Positions 44,325-53,293 of a DNA stretch of 64,000 nucleotides are shown piece after piece. The DNA lies in the NCBI RefSeq assembly GCF_004310865.1, contig NZ_SIXI01000003.1:434001-498000 (forward strand), read 5' to 3'. Below the pieces are notes generated by a model. The model ran no database searches. It was not told the DNA's origin and saw only the letters and a program-made list of their open reading frames with translations. The stretch comes from Aquabacterium lacunae (lineage in GTDB: Bacteria > Pseudomonadota > Gammaproteobacteria > Burkholderiales > Burkholderiaceae_C). The position numbers were made by a program, and so were the translations under genes. The first letter of the stretch is position 1. Every line of letters starts with the position of its first letter.

Positions 44325-44809
44325 TCCTTGGCCTCCACAGGGGTGGCAGAAGAGTTCGGTGCACTGGCGGCCTTGGCCACCTTGGCAGCAGAGGGCAAGG
44401 CCTTGCGCGACCACAGGGCCAGGCGGCGGCTGCCGCCGCTGCCCGTGCGCAGGTTCACGCCAGAGCCGTCAATGGCCACCAGGGTGCCCAGCTCGGGCAC
44501 CTTGTCGCCCAGTCGGTACACGCGGTCGTCGATGACTGCACTGCTCATGGCAGCGCCCCCCACCACCACCGAGCTCACGCGTGGCACATGCACGGCGGCG
44601 GGTCGCGCGGGCCGCATCACAGCGCCCATGCCTGCCCCCAGTGCCGGGCTGTTGCCCGCGCCCTGGGGCAGCCCCGGCGGCGCGGCCATCGGGATGGCGA
44701 AGGTCGGGCGGGTGGGGTCCGCCTGTGCGTGTGCCGTGCCCGCCCACCAGGGCAGGCCCAGCGCACCAGCGGCCCACAGGGCGCCCAGAACATGAGGTCG
44801 CAGGGTCAT
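44321..44809 (-). CDS. mshK: MSHA biogenesis protein MshK
   Basis: A 162-residue protein with an N-terminal membrane or signal segment and a Pro/Ala-rich linker. The C-terminal small domain (SSAVIDDRVYRLGDKVPELGTLVAIDGSGVNL) resembles the PilP/GspC-like homology region that contacts the secretin. MshK is placed between MshJ and MshL in other MSHA operons, as here. It is expected to be an inner-membrane lipoprotein-like link to MshL. It overlaps mshJ and mshL by 4 bases each. Confidence 0.82.
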   Translation of the reverse strand: MTLRPHVLGALWAAGALGLPWWAGTAHAQADPTRPTFAIPMAAPPGLPQGAGNSPALGAGMGAVMRPARPAAVHVPRVSSVVVGGAAMSSAVIDDRVYRLGDKVPELGTLVAIDGSGVNLRTGSGGSRRLALWSRKALPSAAKVAKAASAPNSSATPVEAKE

Positions 44810-45510
44810 GGCGCAGTGATCTCCAGCGGTTCGGCGTCGGGGCTGACCGTCAGCACGCGCACATTGAGCAACAGGCGGCCGGTGTCGTCGGTGCTGAGCA
44901 CCAGGCCTTGCCACAGCAGCTTGCGGGGCATCTGCTCGGCCGTGACCAGCCAGGCGAGCAGGTCGTTGAAGCCGCCGGTCATGACCACCTCCAGCCCTTG
45001 TCGGTACAGGCCCGAAGCGTCCTGCGGGCTCAGTCCCGCCTTGGTGATGTCTTCGGGGCTCAGGGTCTTCATGCTGACCAGGCCCAGATTGCCGTTGCGG
45101 GCCAGCAGGCCTTCGATCACCTGCCGCATCTCGCCGGCAGGCACCAGGCCTGACTGCAGCTCATCGAGGGCCTTGGCCTGCTGCTTGACGCTGGCGCGCA
45201 GGCGCTCCAGCTCTCCCTTGAGCTGCCCCTCCATCAGGGCCAGGTCCTGGCCTTGCCGAGCCACCTCGGCATCGCGGGCACGCACGGCCGACTCGGCCGT
45301 GGTGGCGCGCAGGCTGGCCGCCTTGTAGCGTGACCATGCCGGGGTGAACAGGCTCAGGTCCAGCAGATACCAGCACACCGCGGCACCGGCGATCACCAGC
45401 AGGCGACGCTCGCTGAGGGTTCGTGCAGCGTGCTGGCGGCGCCATTGGCGCCAGCGGCGTCGGGCCTGGTCTTCCAGCCCCTGCAGCTGACTGAAGTCGA
45501 TCTTGCTCAT
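44806..45510 (-). CDS. mshJ: MSHA biogenesis protein MshJ (PilO-like)
   Basis: A 234-residue protein with one membrane helix at about residues 36-56 (LLVIAGAAVCWYLLDLSLF) followed by a coiled coil (about 60-120). The C-terminal ferredoxin-like domain is the typical PilO/MshJ part. Such proteins sit in the inner membrane and link the PilM/PilN-like complex (here MshI) to the secretin. The gene ends at an ATGA overlap with mshK and starts at 45510, overlapping the mshI stop by 4 bases, so the order I-J-K-L is conserved. Confidence 0.85.
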   Translation of the reverse strand: MSKIDFSQLQGLEDQARRRWRQWRRQHAARTLSERRLLVIAGAAVCWYLLDLSLFTPAWSRYKAASLRATTAESAVRARDAEVARQGQDLALMEGQLKGELERLRASVKQQAKALDELQSGLVPAGEMRQVIEGLLARNGNLGLVSMKTLSPEDITKAGLSPQDASGLYRQGLEVVMTGGFNDLLAWLVTAEQMPRKLLWQGLVLSTDDTGRLLLNVRVLTVSPDAEPLEITAP

Positions 45511-47141
45511 GGCTGCGCTCCTGGCGCCGGCTGTGCGGTCGATGCACTGGACGCGGGGGCTTGGGCCGCCTCGACAGCCGATGCGGCCCCCACTGGCGCC
45601 CTGGCATTACCGCCCGCCCTGGCCTTGAGGGTAAAGGCCGTGATGCCGGCCAAGGCGGCCTGCTGTTCACCCAGTGATTTCATTTCGAGCTGCGCGAAGC
45701 GCTTGCCCTGAAACTGAGGCTCCTGCCCCAGGCGGGCCAGATAGCCCGGCAGCTGCTGCGGGCCGATCATGCGGCCACTGAGCTCCAGATCCTGCCCATT
45801 GGGCAAGATGGTCAGGCCCGTGATCCACAGGTCGCCCACGGCCTGGCGGGCCAGGGCCTTGAAGTACTCCGAATAGGGTGCACTGGTGCTGGCGGTCAGG
45901 CGCTGGATGGCGTCGTATTGGCTGCGCTGCGTGCGTTCGGTCTCGCGCAGGGCCTCGAGCTCCCCCATCGACTGAGGGCGTGGTGGGCCTTTGGGCAGAT
46001 TCACCGCGCCGTCCACCAGGGCCTTTTCGGCGGTTTCGGCACGCATGGTCATGCGGGCAGACAAGGCGTTGAGGCCCATGCTCACCACCACCACCCCCCC
46101 CACCACACCGGCGGCCAGCTTCACGCCGAAGTCCAGCCCGAAGGGCTCGGGGCCCTGGGATTGCCGGGCTGTCAGGAGCTGCAGCTGGTGCTGCCCGCGA
46201 GCCTCGCCCACATCGCGCAGGGCTGCACCCAACGCACAAAGCTCGGCGAAAGTCGGGGTGGTCATCAGGGCCTGAGCGGCCTCGTCCTGCGGCTTGCAGT
46301 CCAGCCAGGCGCCCAGCTCCAGCTGGCGCACCGGCACGTAGACCAGGTCAGCCAACACCTCGACCATGCCTTCGGCTCCCGCCGGCATGGCCACGGTCAG
46401 CTCCGACAGCTGCACCTGGCTGTGCATGCGCTCGAAGGTGTCCAGCGTGCGCAGCACCTCCAGGCCCGCGCGCCCCACGGCATTGCCGCGGCCCTCGACA
46501 TTGCCCGCCACGGCGTGGGCCACCACCTCGATGGTGCGGGTCATCAGCAGCTCACCCTGGAAGGTGACCACCAGCATGCCGTAGTCGTCACCAAACACCA
46601 TCAAGGCGTGGGCCTTGCCCTCGGTTTCGCCCAGGGCGCAAATGTTGCGCAGGGCCGATTCGGTCACCTCGTAGGCGGCCCATCGCATGCCCTCGTCGTC
46701 CGACTCCAGCTCGATCGTGCGGCCCTTGTCACCCGGCAGCATCACGGCCATGCACGAGCGCGACATGCGGTTCTGCGAACCTTCAGGCAGCGGCAACACA
46801 TCGATGGCGGCTTCTTCCAGCGCGAAATCGACCTGGTCGCGCAGGCTCCAGCGCAAGGCATCGGCCCATTCGGGCTGGGGCACATCGGGGGCCGAAGTCG
46901 AAATCAGGGCGTATTCACCACGGGCCAGCACCAGCGATGCAGCCGGCACGGCGCGGCCGTGGGCGCGCTTGAGGTTGCGGATGAGGTCGGTGAGTCCGTC
47001 AGGCTGGGCCTGCCACAGCCACGACACCGAGGGGCGCCCCTCAGCGGGCAGGCTCAGGCGCACGGCTGCCGCGGTGCCGCCAATGCGTGCCACGCCGAGT
47101 CGTTGTGCGTTCCTGGTCCGTCGCTTGCCAAACAGCTTCAT
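45507..47141 (-). CDS. mshI: MSHA biogenesis protein MshI (PilM- and PilN-like, fused)
   Basis: A 544-residue protein. The N-terminal 330 residues look like an actin-fold PilM protein (MVFGDDYGMLVVTFQGELLM, VGRAGLEVLRTLDTFE). A single membrane helix follows at about 338-358 (LAAGVVGGVVVVSMGLN), then a coiled coil and a PilN-like alpha/beta domain up to about 500, with an Ala/Pro-rich tail. In many MSHA loci, two separate genes (mshI1, mshI2) hold these halves, so this is a fused form. The ATG at 47141 begins MKLFGKRRTR. It is the first gene of the pilus cluster on the minus strand. Confidence 0.85.
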   Translation of the reverse strand: MKLFGKRRTRNAQRLGVARIGGTAAAVRLSLPAEGRPSVSWLWQAQPDGLTDLIRNLKRAHGRAVPAASLVLARGEYALISTSAPDVPQPEWADALRWSLRDQVDFALEEAAIDVLPLPEGSQNRMSRSCMAVMLPGDKGRTIELESDDEGMRWAAYEVTESALRNICALGETEGKAHALMVFGDDYGMLVVTFQGELLMTRTIEVVAHAVAGNVEGRGNAVGRAGLEVLRTLDTFERMHSQVQLSELTVAMPAGAEGMVEVLADLVYVPVRQLELGAWLDCKPQDEAAQALMTTPTFAELCALGAALRDVGEARGQHQLQLLTARQSQGPEPFGLDFGVKLAAGVVGGVVVVSMGLNALSARMTMRAETAEKALVDGAVNLPKGPPRPQSMGELEALRETERTQRSQYDAIQRLTASTSAPYSEYFKALARQAVGDLWITGLTILPNGQDLELSGRMIGPQQLPGYLARLGQEPQFQGKRFAQLEMKSLGEQQAALAGITAFTLKARAGGNARAPVGAASAVEAAQAPASSASTAQPAPGAQP

Positions 47142-47174
47142 GGGGGGAGCCTTTAAGAGCCTGCCCCTCCATGG

Positions 47175-47180
47175 TGTCAA
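47175..47180 (-). promoter_or_regulatory. Possible promoter for the msh operon (-35 box)
   Basis: On the minus strand, TTGACA, a perfect -35 hexamer, lies here, 33 bases before the mshI ATG. A weak TTAAAG at the right spacing could serve as the -10. No other promoter is apparent upstream of mshI, but the leader would be very short. Confidence 0.3.
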
Positions 47181-47205
47181 AACCTGTTTCAGTGGACGGA
47201 AAGAT

Positions 47206-47246
47206 AAGCGGCGGTGCTTGGGGCTTATTTCACGCCCCGGCCGCTT
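47206..47246 (-). terminator. Nested hairpin after the DUF1631 gene
   Basis: Outer arms AAGCGGC (47206-47212) and GCCGCTT (47240-47246), and inner arms GGGGC (47220-47224) and GCCCC (47234-47238), form a nested hairpin. It begins about 12 bases after the stop of the DUF1631 gene on the minus strand and is followed by ATCTTT, a weak U-tract. It may end the DUF1631 transcript before the msh operon. Confidence 0.4.
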
Positions 47247-47258
47247 TTCCGACCTCGC

Positions 47259-49625
47259 TCAGTTCAGCAAACGTTGCGGATCGGCATCGAGTTTGGCCAG
47301 TGCATCGCGCGTGGCACGCACCGTGAGCGATTCTTCTTCCAGCGGCACCAGCAAGCCGGCCTGCAAGAAAGCACCCAGCCGATTGAGCTGGAACAGCACG
47401 CCGCGCCCTTGCGGCGAGACGAACAGGGCCAGCAGCTTGTTGCGGCCTTGCCAGGCCAGCTGCACGCGCTCCTGACGGTCACGGTAGTCGAGCTGGAACC
47501 AGGCACCCAGCTTGAGCTCGCGCGCCCAGGCCAGCATGGCCGGCGTGGGCATGGTGCCCCCGGTGGCCACCACTTCCAGGTCTTCGCTGTCGTAACCCGA
47601 CAGGTCACGCAGGGTGTCGGTGTCGAGTTCGACATCGTCCATCTCGGGCAGCAGCTGGTCCAGCGCATTGAGGCGCTGGGTGATCTCGCGCAGACGCTCG
47701 GGCGAAATCGTGGCCGACTTGGCCGTGAAGGCCGCCTGCAAGGCCACATTCAAGGCCTTGAGATGCTGCTCCTGGCGCTCGGCACTCAGGCCCGCGCGGG
47801 CCATGCCCTGACGCAGGAGCTTGAGCAGAGGCGGCAGGCGCTGGAGCACCTGGTTGCGTTCTTCGCGGCTGTTCTTGGCGCTGGCCGACCAGATCAGGTC
47901 GGCGGCCATCTGCTTGAGCTCGCGGGTGTCATCGCTGCCGGGGGCTCCCAGCACCGCACTTTGCGCCAGTACATCGGCCCAGACCTTGAACAGGAACTCG
48001 CGGATGCCCTCGTGCACGGGCACCGCCTCCAGCATCTTGCGCAATTCGATGGTGTACTGGATGGCGTAGGCCTCTCGCTGCTCCAGCTGCTGGGCCAGCG
48101 AGACGCCCTTGCGGCTGGCATCGTTGCCTTCCTTGAAATAGTTCTCCAGGAACTTTTCGAATTCGACCAGCACGGTCTGGAACACGCGGCGGCCGGTGTC
48201 GGGGTAGGCCTCGACGGTCTGCACCACACGGCGCACCTCTTTGAGCAGCAGGTCCCCCTGGGTTTCCGGCTGTTCGACGGCACCGGCCAGGCCCATCACG
48301 CAGGCGCCCATGCGGTCAATCAGCAGGCGCGCCGGGTGGTCCAGCGTGGCGAAAAAGTCGGGTTCGGCCACAGCCACACGCAGCACGGGCATCTGAAGGC
48401 GAGCAAACCACACCCGCACGGTGGCCGGCAGGCGCTCTTCCATCAGGATGGCCTGGAACAGCAGCGCCACCACCTCGATGGTGGCGCGCTCGGTGGGGCT
48501 GCCGGCCGCCTGTTTGAGCTCACGCTTGCGCTCGATCAGCTCGCGGGCCAGCGCAGCAGGCTCGGGGCGCTCACCCACCGGCACGTCGACCTGCTGACGC
48601 ACGGCCGCCTCGGTGCGGGCCATGGCCTGGCTCAGGCCTGTTGCCAGGGCGACCGCCCCGTCTGGCTGGCCCATCAACTGGGTGGGGTCGAAGCCCGGCA
48701 CCTGACGGGCCACCACCTGGTTCAGCTTGCCCAGCACCGCCTGGGAACGGGCAGCCTGCGGCACTCGGCCCAAACCGGGCGCCTGGGTCATGAGGCGGGT
48801 TTCGTCATAGGACACGGCCCCGGCACTGCCCATGGCCGTGACACGGTTGCTGCCGGCACCCAGCGCGCCAAGGCCGCCGCCTGACACGCGCGAGCCCACG
48901 CCGGGGCTGGGCGCCATGGGTTGCACGATGCCCACGTCACGGGCACGCCGAATGAAGGGGCGCAGATCGATCTCGGGGGCCACACCATGCTCCAGCAGCA
49001 GGCGGTTGGCTTCGTGGTAGGCCTCTTCAGCCAAGGCTGCCACCTCGTCGTGCAACACGTTCTGCAGCGTCTTCCAGTGGTCGGCGGTCAGCCCCGCAGC
49101 CATCCAGGCATCCAGCACCCAGCGCGAGAGCATGGCCGGCTTGAGCACATCGCCTGCAGCTTCGCCGGGATTGGGGTCCTCCGGCAACAGGCCCCGCAGG
49201 CGAGAACACAGGTCGGTGAATTGCCAGCCAGCCTTGTCAGCCACAGCCTGGGTCAGGCGCGATGCCATGAGGTCGAGTTCGACCACCGCATCATCGACCA
49301 GGCTGAAGATGGGGGCGCCGTTGGCGCCCTCTGCAGTGGCAGGCAGACCCATGGGACGGGTGCTGGGAGTGCCTCCGCGCTCCAGCACATCAAGGGCCGC
49401 CCGAAGCGACTGGTTCAGTCCCTGAGCCCAGGGCGCACTGCTGGCGGGCCAGGCCAGAACCAGCTCGCGCCGCCGGGCATACAGACCCGGTTCGGCCGTC
49501 TGCGAGGCCAGCAGACGCGCCCCTTCGGCGCACGCCGACACCAGCGATGCAGTGCCTCGGAGCACTGTATCCAGGAAGGTGCGGCGAGCAAGTCGCGCGA
49601 GGTCGCGCGGGGAACCGAGGGTCAT
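47259..49625 (-). CDS. DUF1631-family protein
   Basis: A 788-residue mostly helical protein without a signal peptide or membrane helix. It has the scattered Leu/Arg/Glu-rich helices of DUF1631 proteins, including the conserved C-terminal region starting near ELKLGAWFQLDYRDRQERVQLAW and ending with VSPQGRGVLFQLNRLG, which resembles a PilZ-like module. In the family, a C-terminal PilZ-like domain has been proposed to bind c-di-GMP. Its position next to the MSHA cluster and c-di-GMP genes suggests a link, but its role is unknown. Confidence 0.78.
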   Translation of the reverse strand: MTLGSPRDLARLARRTFLDTVLRGTASLVSACAEGARLLASQTAEPGLYARRRELVLAWPASSAPWAQGLNQSLRAALDVLERGGTPSTRPMGLPATAEGANGAPIFSLVDDAVVELDLMASRLTQAVADKAGWQFTDLCSRLRGLLPEDPNPGEAAGDVLKPAMLSRWVLDAWMAAGLTADHWKTLQNVLHDEVAALAEEAYHEANRLLLEHGVAPEIDLRPFIRRARDVGIVQPMAPSPGVGSRVSGGGLGALGAGSNRVTAMGSAGAVSYDETRLMTQAPGLGRVPQAARSQAVLGKLNQVVARQVPGFDPTQLMGQPDGAVALATGLSQAMARTEAAVRQQVDVPVGERPEPAALARELIERKRELKQAAGSPTERATIEVVALLFQAILMEERLPATVRVWFARLQMPVLRVAVAEPDFFATLDHPARLLIDRMGACVMGLAGAVEQPETQGDLLLKEVRRVVQTVEAYPDTGRRVFQTVLVEFEKFLENYFKEGNDASRKGVSLAQQLEQREAYAIQYTIELRKMLEAVPVHEGIREFLFKVWADVLAQSAVLGAPGSDDTRELKQMAADLIWSASAKNSREERNQVLQRLPPLLKLLRQGMARAGLSAERQEQHLKALNVALQAAFTAKSATISPERLREITQRLNALDQLLPEMDDVELDTDTLRDLSGYDSEDLEVVATGGTMPTPAMLAWARELKLGAWFQLDYRDRQERVQLAWQGRNKLLALFVSPQGRGVLFQLNRLGAFLQAGLLVPLEEESLTVRATRDALAKLDADPQRLLN

Positions 49626-49638
49626 CGAGCCTGCATGA

Positions 49639-49658
49639 GTAGAGTCAAATGACTCTAC
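49639..49658. repeat. Perfect 20-base palindromic repeat at the secF end
   Basis: GTAGAGTCA (49639-49647) and TGACTCTAC (49650-49658) pair perfectly around a 2-base centre. The repeat covers the secF stop codon and lies about 14 bases upstream of the DUF1631 start. A hairpin could terminate secF, though there is no T-run, or bind a regulator of DUF1631. Confidence 0.45.
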
Positions 49659-50671
49659 ACCACAGCGCCGGCGTTCGGATCGTTGGGGTCGGCGTCTTTC
49701 TTGACGCTTTTCATCAGGTCTTCGCGTTTGATGCCCAACCACATGGCCAGGGCCGCCGCCACGAACACCGACGAGTAAATGCCGAACACGATGCCGATGG
49801 TCAGGGCCAGGGCAAAGTAGTGCAGCGTGGGGCCACCGAAGATCAGCATGGCCAGCACCATGGCCTCGGTCGAGCCGTGGGTGATGATGGTGCGGCTGGT
49901 GGTGCTGGTGATGGCGTGGTCGATCACCTCGCTCACGCTCATCTTGCGCTGCTTGCGGAAGGTTTCACGGATGCGGTCGAAGATCACGACCGATTCGTTC
50001 ACCGAGTAGCCCAGCACGGCCAGCACGGCCGCCAGCACCGACAGCGAAAACTCCCACTGGAAGAAGGCAAAAAAGCCCAGGATGATGATGACGTCGTGCA
50101 GGTTGGCCACAATGCCGGCCACTGCGAACTTCCATTCGAAGCGGATGGCCAGGTAGATCATGATGCCCAGCACGGTCACGCCCAGGGCCAGGGCCCCGTC
50201 GCGGGCCAGTTCGTCGCCCACCTGCGGGCCCACGAACTCGCTGCGCTGCAAGCTGACAGGCTCGGTGGCCCCGGCTCGGCACACCTGGCGGGCGCCCTTG
50301 TCGCCCTGGTCCACCGACACCTGGCCACCTTCGGCCTTGCACACCGCGGCAAACACCTGCTCGACCACCTGGCCCTGCTTCATGTCGCCGCGCAGGGGCA
50401 GGCGCACCAGCACATCGCGCGAGGTGCCGAAGTTCTGCACCTGCACATCGCCGTACTTGAGCGATTCGACCGCCTCACGCACCTTCGGAATGTTGGCGCT
50501 CTGGGCGTACTGCAGCTCGATGAGCGAGCCCCCCGTGAATTCGATCGACAGGTGCAGCCCGCGCGTGACCAGGAAGAAGACCGCGGCAGCGAAGGTCAGG
50601 AACGAAATGACATTGAAAACCAGCGCATGCCGCATGAACGGGATGTCGCGCTTGATGCGGAAGAACTCCAT
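49655..50671 (-). CDS. secF: Protein translocase subunit SecF
   Basis: SecF with SecD uses the proton gradient to help pull secreted proteins into the periplasm. The 338-residue protein has six membrane segments, the signature IEFTGGSLIELQY near the N-terminus, GYSVNESVVIFDRIRE in TM4/5 and ALTIGIVFGIYSSVFVA. Its start follows the secD stop by 3 bases. A separate 20-base palindrome covers its stop codon. Confidence 0.96.
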   Translation of the reverse strand: MEFFRIKRDIPFMRHALVFNVISFLTFAAAVFFLVTRGLHLSIEFTGGSLIELQYAQSANIPKVREAVESLKYGDVQVQNFGTSRDVLVRLPLRGDMKQGQVVEQVFAAVCKAEGGQVSVDQGDKGARQVCRAGATEPVSLQRSEFVGPQVGDELARDGALALGVTVLGIMIYLAIRFEWKFAVAGIVANLHDVIIILGFFAFFQWEFSLSVLAAVLAVLGYSVNESVVIFDRIRETFRKQRKMSVSEVIDHAITSTTSRTIITHGSTEAMVLAMLIFGGPTLHYFALALTIGIVFGIYSSVFVAAALAMWLGIKREDLMKSVKKDADPNDPNAGAVV

Positions 50672-50674
50672 GAT

Positions 50675-52531
50675 TTACTCCTGTGCCTTCCAGACCTGGC
50701 CGATGGACACGCTCTTGAGCTTTTTCTGGCGGCCGTACCAGAGGTTGACCAGACCGCGCGAGAAGAACACAGCCGAGAACATCGAGGTGAGGATGCCCAG
50801 GCAGTGCACCACCGCAAAGCCACGCACCGGGCCCGAGCCGAAGGCCAGCAGCGAGACGCCGGCGATCAGGGTGGTGATGTTGGAGTCGAGGATGGTGGCC
50901 CAGGCGTGTTCGTAGCCGGCATGGATGGCCGACTGCGGCGGGGCTCCATTGCGAAGCTCTTCGCGCACGCGCTCGTTGATCAGCACGTTCGAGTCGATGG
51001 CCATGCCCAGCGTCAGGGCGATGGCCGCGATGCCGGGCAGTGTCAGCGTGGCCTGCAGCATGGACAGCACCGCCACCAGCAGCAGCAGGTTCACGGCCAG
51101 CGCGATGGTGGAGAACACGCCAAACAGCATGTAGTAGATGCACATGAACACCGCCACGGCCACAAAGCCGTAGACCAGGCTCTTGAAGCCCATTTCGATG
51201 TTCTCGGCACCCAGGCTGGGGCCCACGGTGCGCTCTTCGATGATTTCCATGGGCGCAGCCAGCGAACCGGCGCGCAGCAGCAGGGCGGTGTCGGCGGCTT
51301 CTTCCGGGGTCATGCGACCCGAGATCTGCACGCGGCCACCGCCGATTTCGCCGCGGATGACTGGCGCGGTGACCACTTCACCCTTGCCCTTTTCGAACAG
51401 CAGGATGGCCATGCGCTTGCCCACGTTCTCGCGGGTGACGTCGCGGAAGATGCGGGCGCCGCGCGAGTCGAGCGTGAGGTGAACGGCCGGCTCCTGGTTT
51501 TCATCGAAGCCCGACTGGGCATCGGTGAGGTTGTCGCCGGTCAGCACCACCTGGCGCTTGACAATCAGGGGCATGCCGCCACGCTCCTGGTACTTTTCGG
51601 TGCCAAAGGGCACCGAGCCGCCCGCCAGGGCGGCCTGGGCCTCGGCGCCGTCGTCGACCATGCGCACCTCCAGGGTGGCGGTGCGGCCGATGATGTCCTT
51701 GGCCTTGGCGGTGTCCTGCACGCCGGGCAGCTGCACGACCACGCGGTCGGCGCCTTGCTGCTGGATCACGGGCTCGGCCACGCCGAGTTCGTTGATCCGG
51801 TTGTGCAGGGTGGTGATGTTCTGCTTGAGCGCCTGATCCTGGATCTTGCGCAGGGCCTCGGGCTTGAGCACGCCTTGCAGGGTCAGGTCACCGCTGGCAT
51901 CGGTGCCGGGCGTCCAGACCAGATCGGGCAGGTTGTCGGCCACCACCGCAGAGGCGGCCTTGCGGGTGGCCTCGTCGCGGAAGCGGATGACCAGATTGTC
52001 GCCGTCACGGCGGATGCCGCCATGGCGCAGGTCCTTGTCGCGCAGCAGGGTGCGCAGGTCACCCGACAGGCTTTCGGCCTTCTGGGTGACGGCCGCGCGC
52101 ATGTCCACCTGCATCAGGAAGTGCACACCACCGCGCAGGTCCAGGCCCAGGTACATGGGCGCGGCATGCAGGCTGCGCAGCCACTGGGGCGAGCGCGACA
52201 GCAGGTTCAGCGCCACGATGTAACGCGGGTCGGCCGGGTCAGGGTTGAAGGCCTTGGTCAGGGCATCGCGGGCCTTGATCTGGGTGTCGGTGTCCTTGAA
52301 CCGGGCCTTGATGGAGCCGCCCTCGAACTCGACGAAGTCAGGCTGGATGCCAGCCGCACTCAGGGCCGCTTCCACGCGCGCACGGTCGTCGGTGCTGAGT
52401 TTGACCGTGGACTTGCCGCTGGACAGCTGCACGGCCGGGGCTTCGCCGAAGAAGTTCGGCAGGCTGTAGAGGGTGCCGATCACCAGGGCTGTGGCGATCA
52501 GCAGGTATTTCCACCAGGCGTAACGGTTCAT
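50675..52531 (-). CDS. secD: Protein translocase subunit SecD
   Basis: A 618-residue SecD protein. It begins with a membrane segment, has the large P1 periplasmic domain with DLRGGVHFLMQVDM and NELGVAEPVIQQQGADRVVVQLPG, and continues to a six-helix C-terminal region with LTLGMAIDSNVLINERVREEL, the motif with the Asp of the proton path. It precedes secF on the same strand and follows yajC by 13 bases, forming the conserved yajC-secD-secF operon. Confidence 0.97.
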   Translation of the reverse strand: MNRYAWWKYLLIATALVIGTLYSLPNFFGEAPAVQLSSGKSTVKLSTDDRARVEAALSAAGIQPDFVEFEGGSIKARFKDTDTQIKARDALTKAFNPDPADPRYIVALNLLSRSPQWLRSLHAAPMYLGLDLRGGVHFLMQVDMRAAVTQKAESLSGDLRTLLRDKDLRHGGIRRDGDNLVIRFRDEATRKAASAVVADNLPDLVWTPGTDASGDLTLQGVLKPEALRKIQDQALKQNITTLHNRINELGVAEPVIQQQGADRVVVQLPGVQDTAKAKDIIGRTATLEVRMVDDGAEAQAALAGGSVPFGTEKYQERGGMPLIVKRQVVLTGDNLTDAQSGFDENQEPAVHLTLDSRGARIFRDVTRENVGKRMAILLFEKGKGEVVTAPVIRGEIGGGRVQISGRMTPEEAADTALLLRAGSLAAPMEIIEERTVGPSLGAENIEMGFKSLVYGFVAVAVFMCIYYMLFGVFSTIALAVNLLLLVAVLSMLQATLTLPGIAAIALTLGMAIDSNVLINERVREELRNGAPPQSAIHAGYEHAWATILDSNITTLIAGVSLLAFGSGPVRGFAVVHCLGILTSMFSAVFFSRGLVNLWYGRQKKLKSVSIGQVWKAQE

Positions 52532-52544
52532 GTCCGACCTTCGA

Positions 52545-52862
52545 TTACTTCAGGGTGCCCTTGGGCAGCACCTGGATGATGGCCACGCGCTGCACCTGCA
52601 GTTCGGTGCCGGGGGCCACTTCCAGGGACACGAAGGTGTCGCCCAGCTTGCTGATCTTGCCCAGCAGGCCACCCTGGGTGACGACTTCGTCGCCCTTGGC
52701 CAGGGCCGACAGCATGGCCTGGGTTTCCTTTTGCTTCTTCATCTGCGGGCGGATCATGAGGAAGTACATGACCACGAACATCAGGACGAGGGGCAGCATG
52801 CCCATCAGGCCACTGGTGGAAGAAGCGGCCGCATCGGCGGCGTAAGCATTGGAAATGAACAC
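52545..52862 (-). CDS. yajC: Preprotein translocase subunit YajC
   Basis: A 105-residue membrane protein with one helix (LMGMLPLVLMFVVMYFLM) followed by the conserved IRPQMKKQKETQAMLSAL and VTQGGLLGKISKLGD. It associates with SecDF. The start is a GTG at 52862 (VFISNAYA) with AGGAT upstream; no ATG is suitable. A TACAAT-like -10 lies on this strand near 52910 and would serve the operon. Confidence 0.93.
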   Translation of the reverse strand: MFISNAYAADAAASSTSGLMGMLPLVLMFVVMYFLMIRPQMKKQKETQAMLSALAKGDEVVTQGGLLGKISKLGDTFVSLEVAPGTELQVQRVAIIQVLPKGTLK

Positions 52863-52979
52863 GACAGGATCCTTCTGCCCGGCACAGGCCCGGGCGGTCA
52901 ACGATTGTATGCGGGGGGTGGCTCAGGGTTTTCGGCAGGCCGACCACCCCGAACGGGAGGGGGGGAGGACGAAAAAGGG

Positions 52980-53264
52980 TCAGAGCACGTACTTGGTCTG
53001 CGGATGACCGGTCACGGCACGGTAGATGGTGTCGAGCTGTTCGCGGCTGGTGGCGCGCACCGTGAGCGTCAGGCCGATGTACTTGCCCGAACTGCTGGGC
53101 CGGCGCACGAGGTGCCGCCCTGCGTCGAACTCGGGCGCGTGCGCGACGACGAGGGCGACGATCTGGTCGATGTAGGCCTCGTCGTGCAAGCCCATCACCT
53201 TGATGGGGAAATCACAGGGGTACTCGATCAGCGACTCTTCGGGCGGGATCTGGGGCGTGGTCAT
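52980..53264 (-). CDS. DUF493-family (YbeD-like) protein
   Basis: A 94-residue protein with the family sequence YPCDFPIKVMGLHDE near residues 15-29, a ferredoxin-like alpha/beta fold and the closing VTGHPQTKYVL. YbeD-like proteins commonly lie beside the dac carboxypeptidase gene and near lipB, as in E. coli (dacA-ybeD-lipB); here it follows the carboxypeptidase, but lipB is elsewhere in the window. The function is unknown; an ACT-like small-molecule-binding role has been suggested from the fold. Start ATG with GGAG upstream. Confidence 0.9.
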   Translation of the reverse strand: MTTPQIPPEESLIEYPCDFPIKVMGLHDEAYIDQIVALVVAHAPEFDAGRHLVRRPSSSGKYIGLTLTVRATSREQLDTIYRAVTGHPQTKYVL

Positions 53265-53293
53265 GGAAGGCTCCGACGGAAAAGGCGCGGGGA

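Noticed and set aside
49649-52579. Plus-strand open frame of 976 codons opposite secF-secD-yajC
   Set aside because: It is a His/Gln/Gly/Arg-rich shadow of the well-supported sec genes on the minus strand; it has no domain or ribosome binding site.
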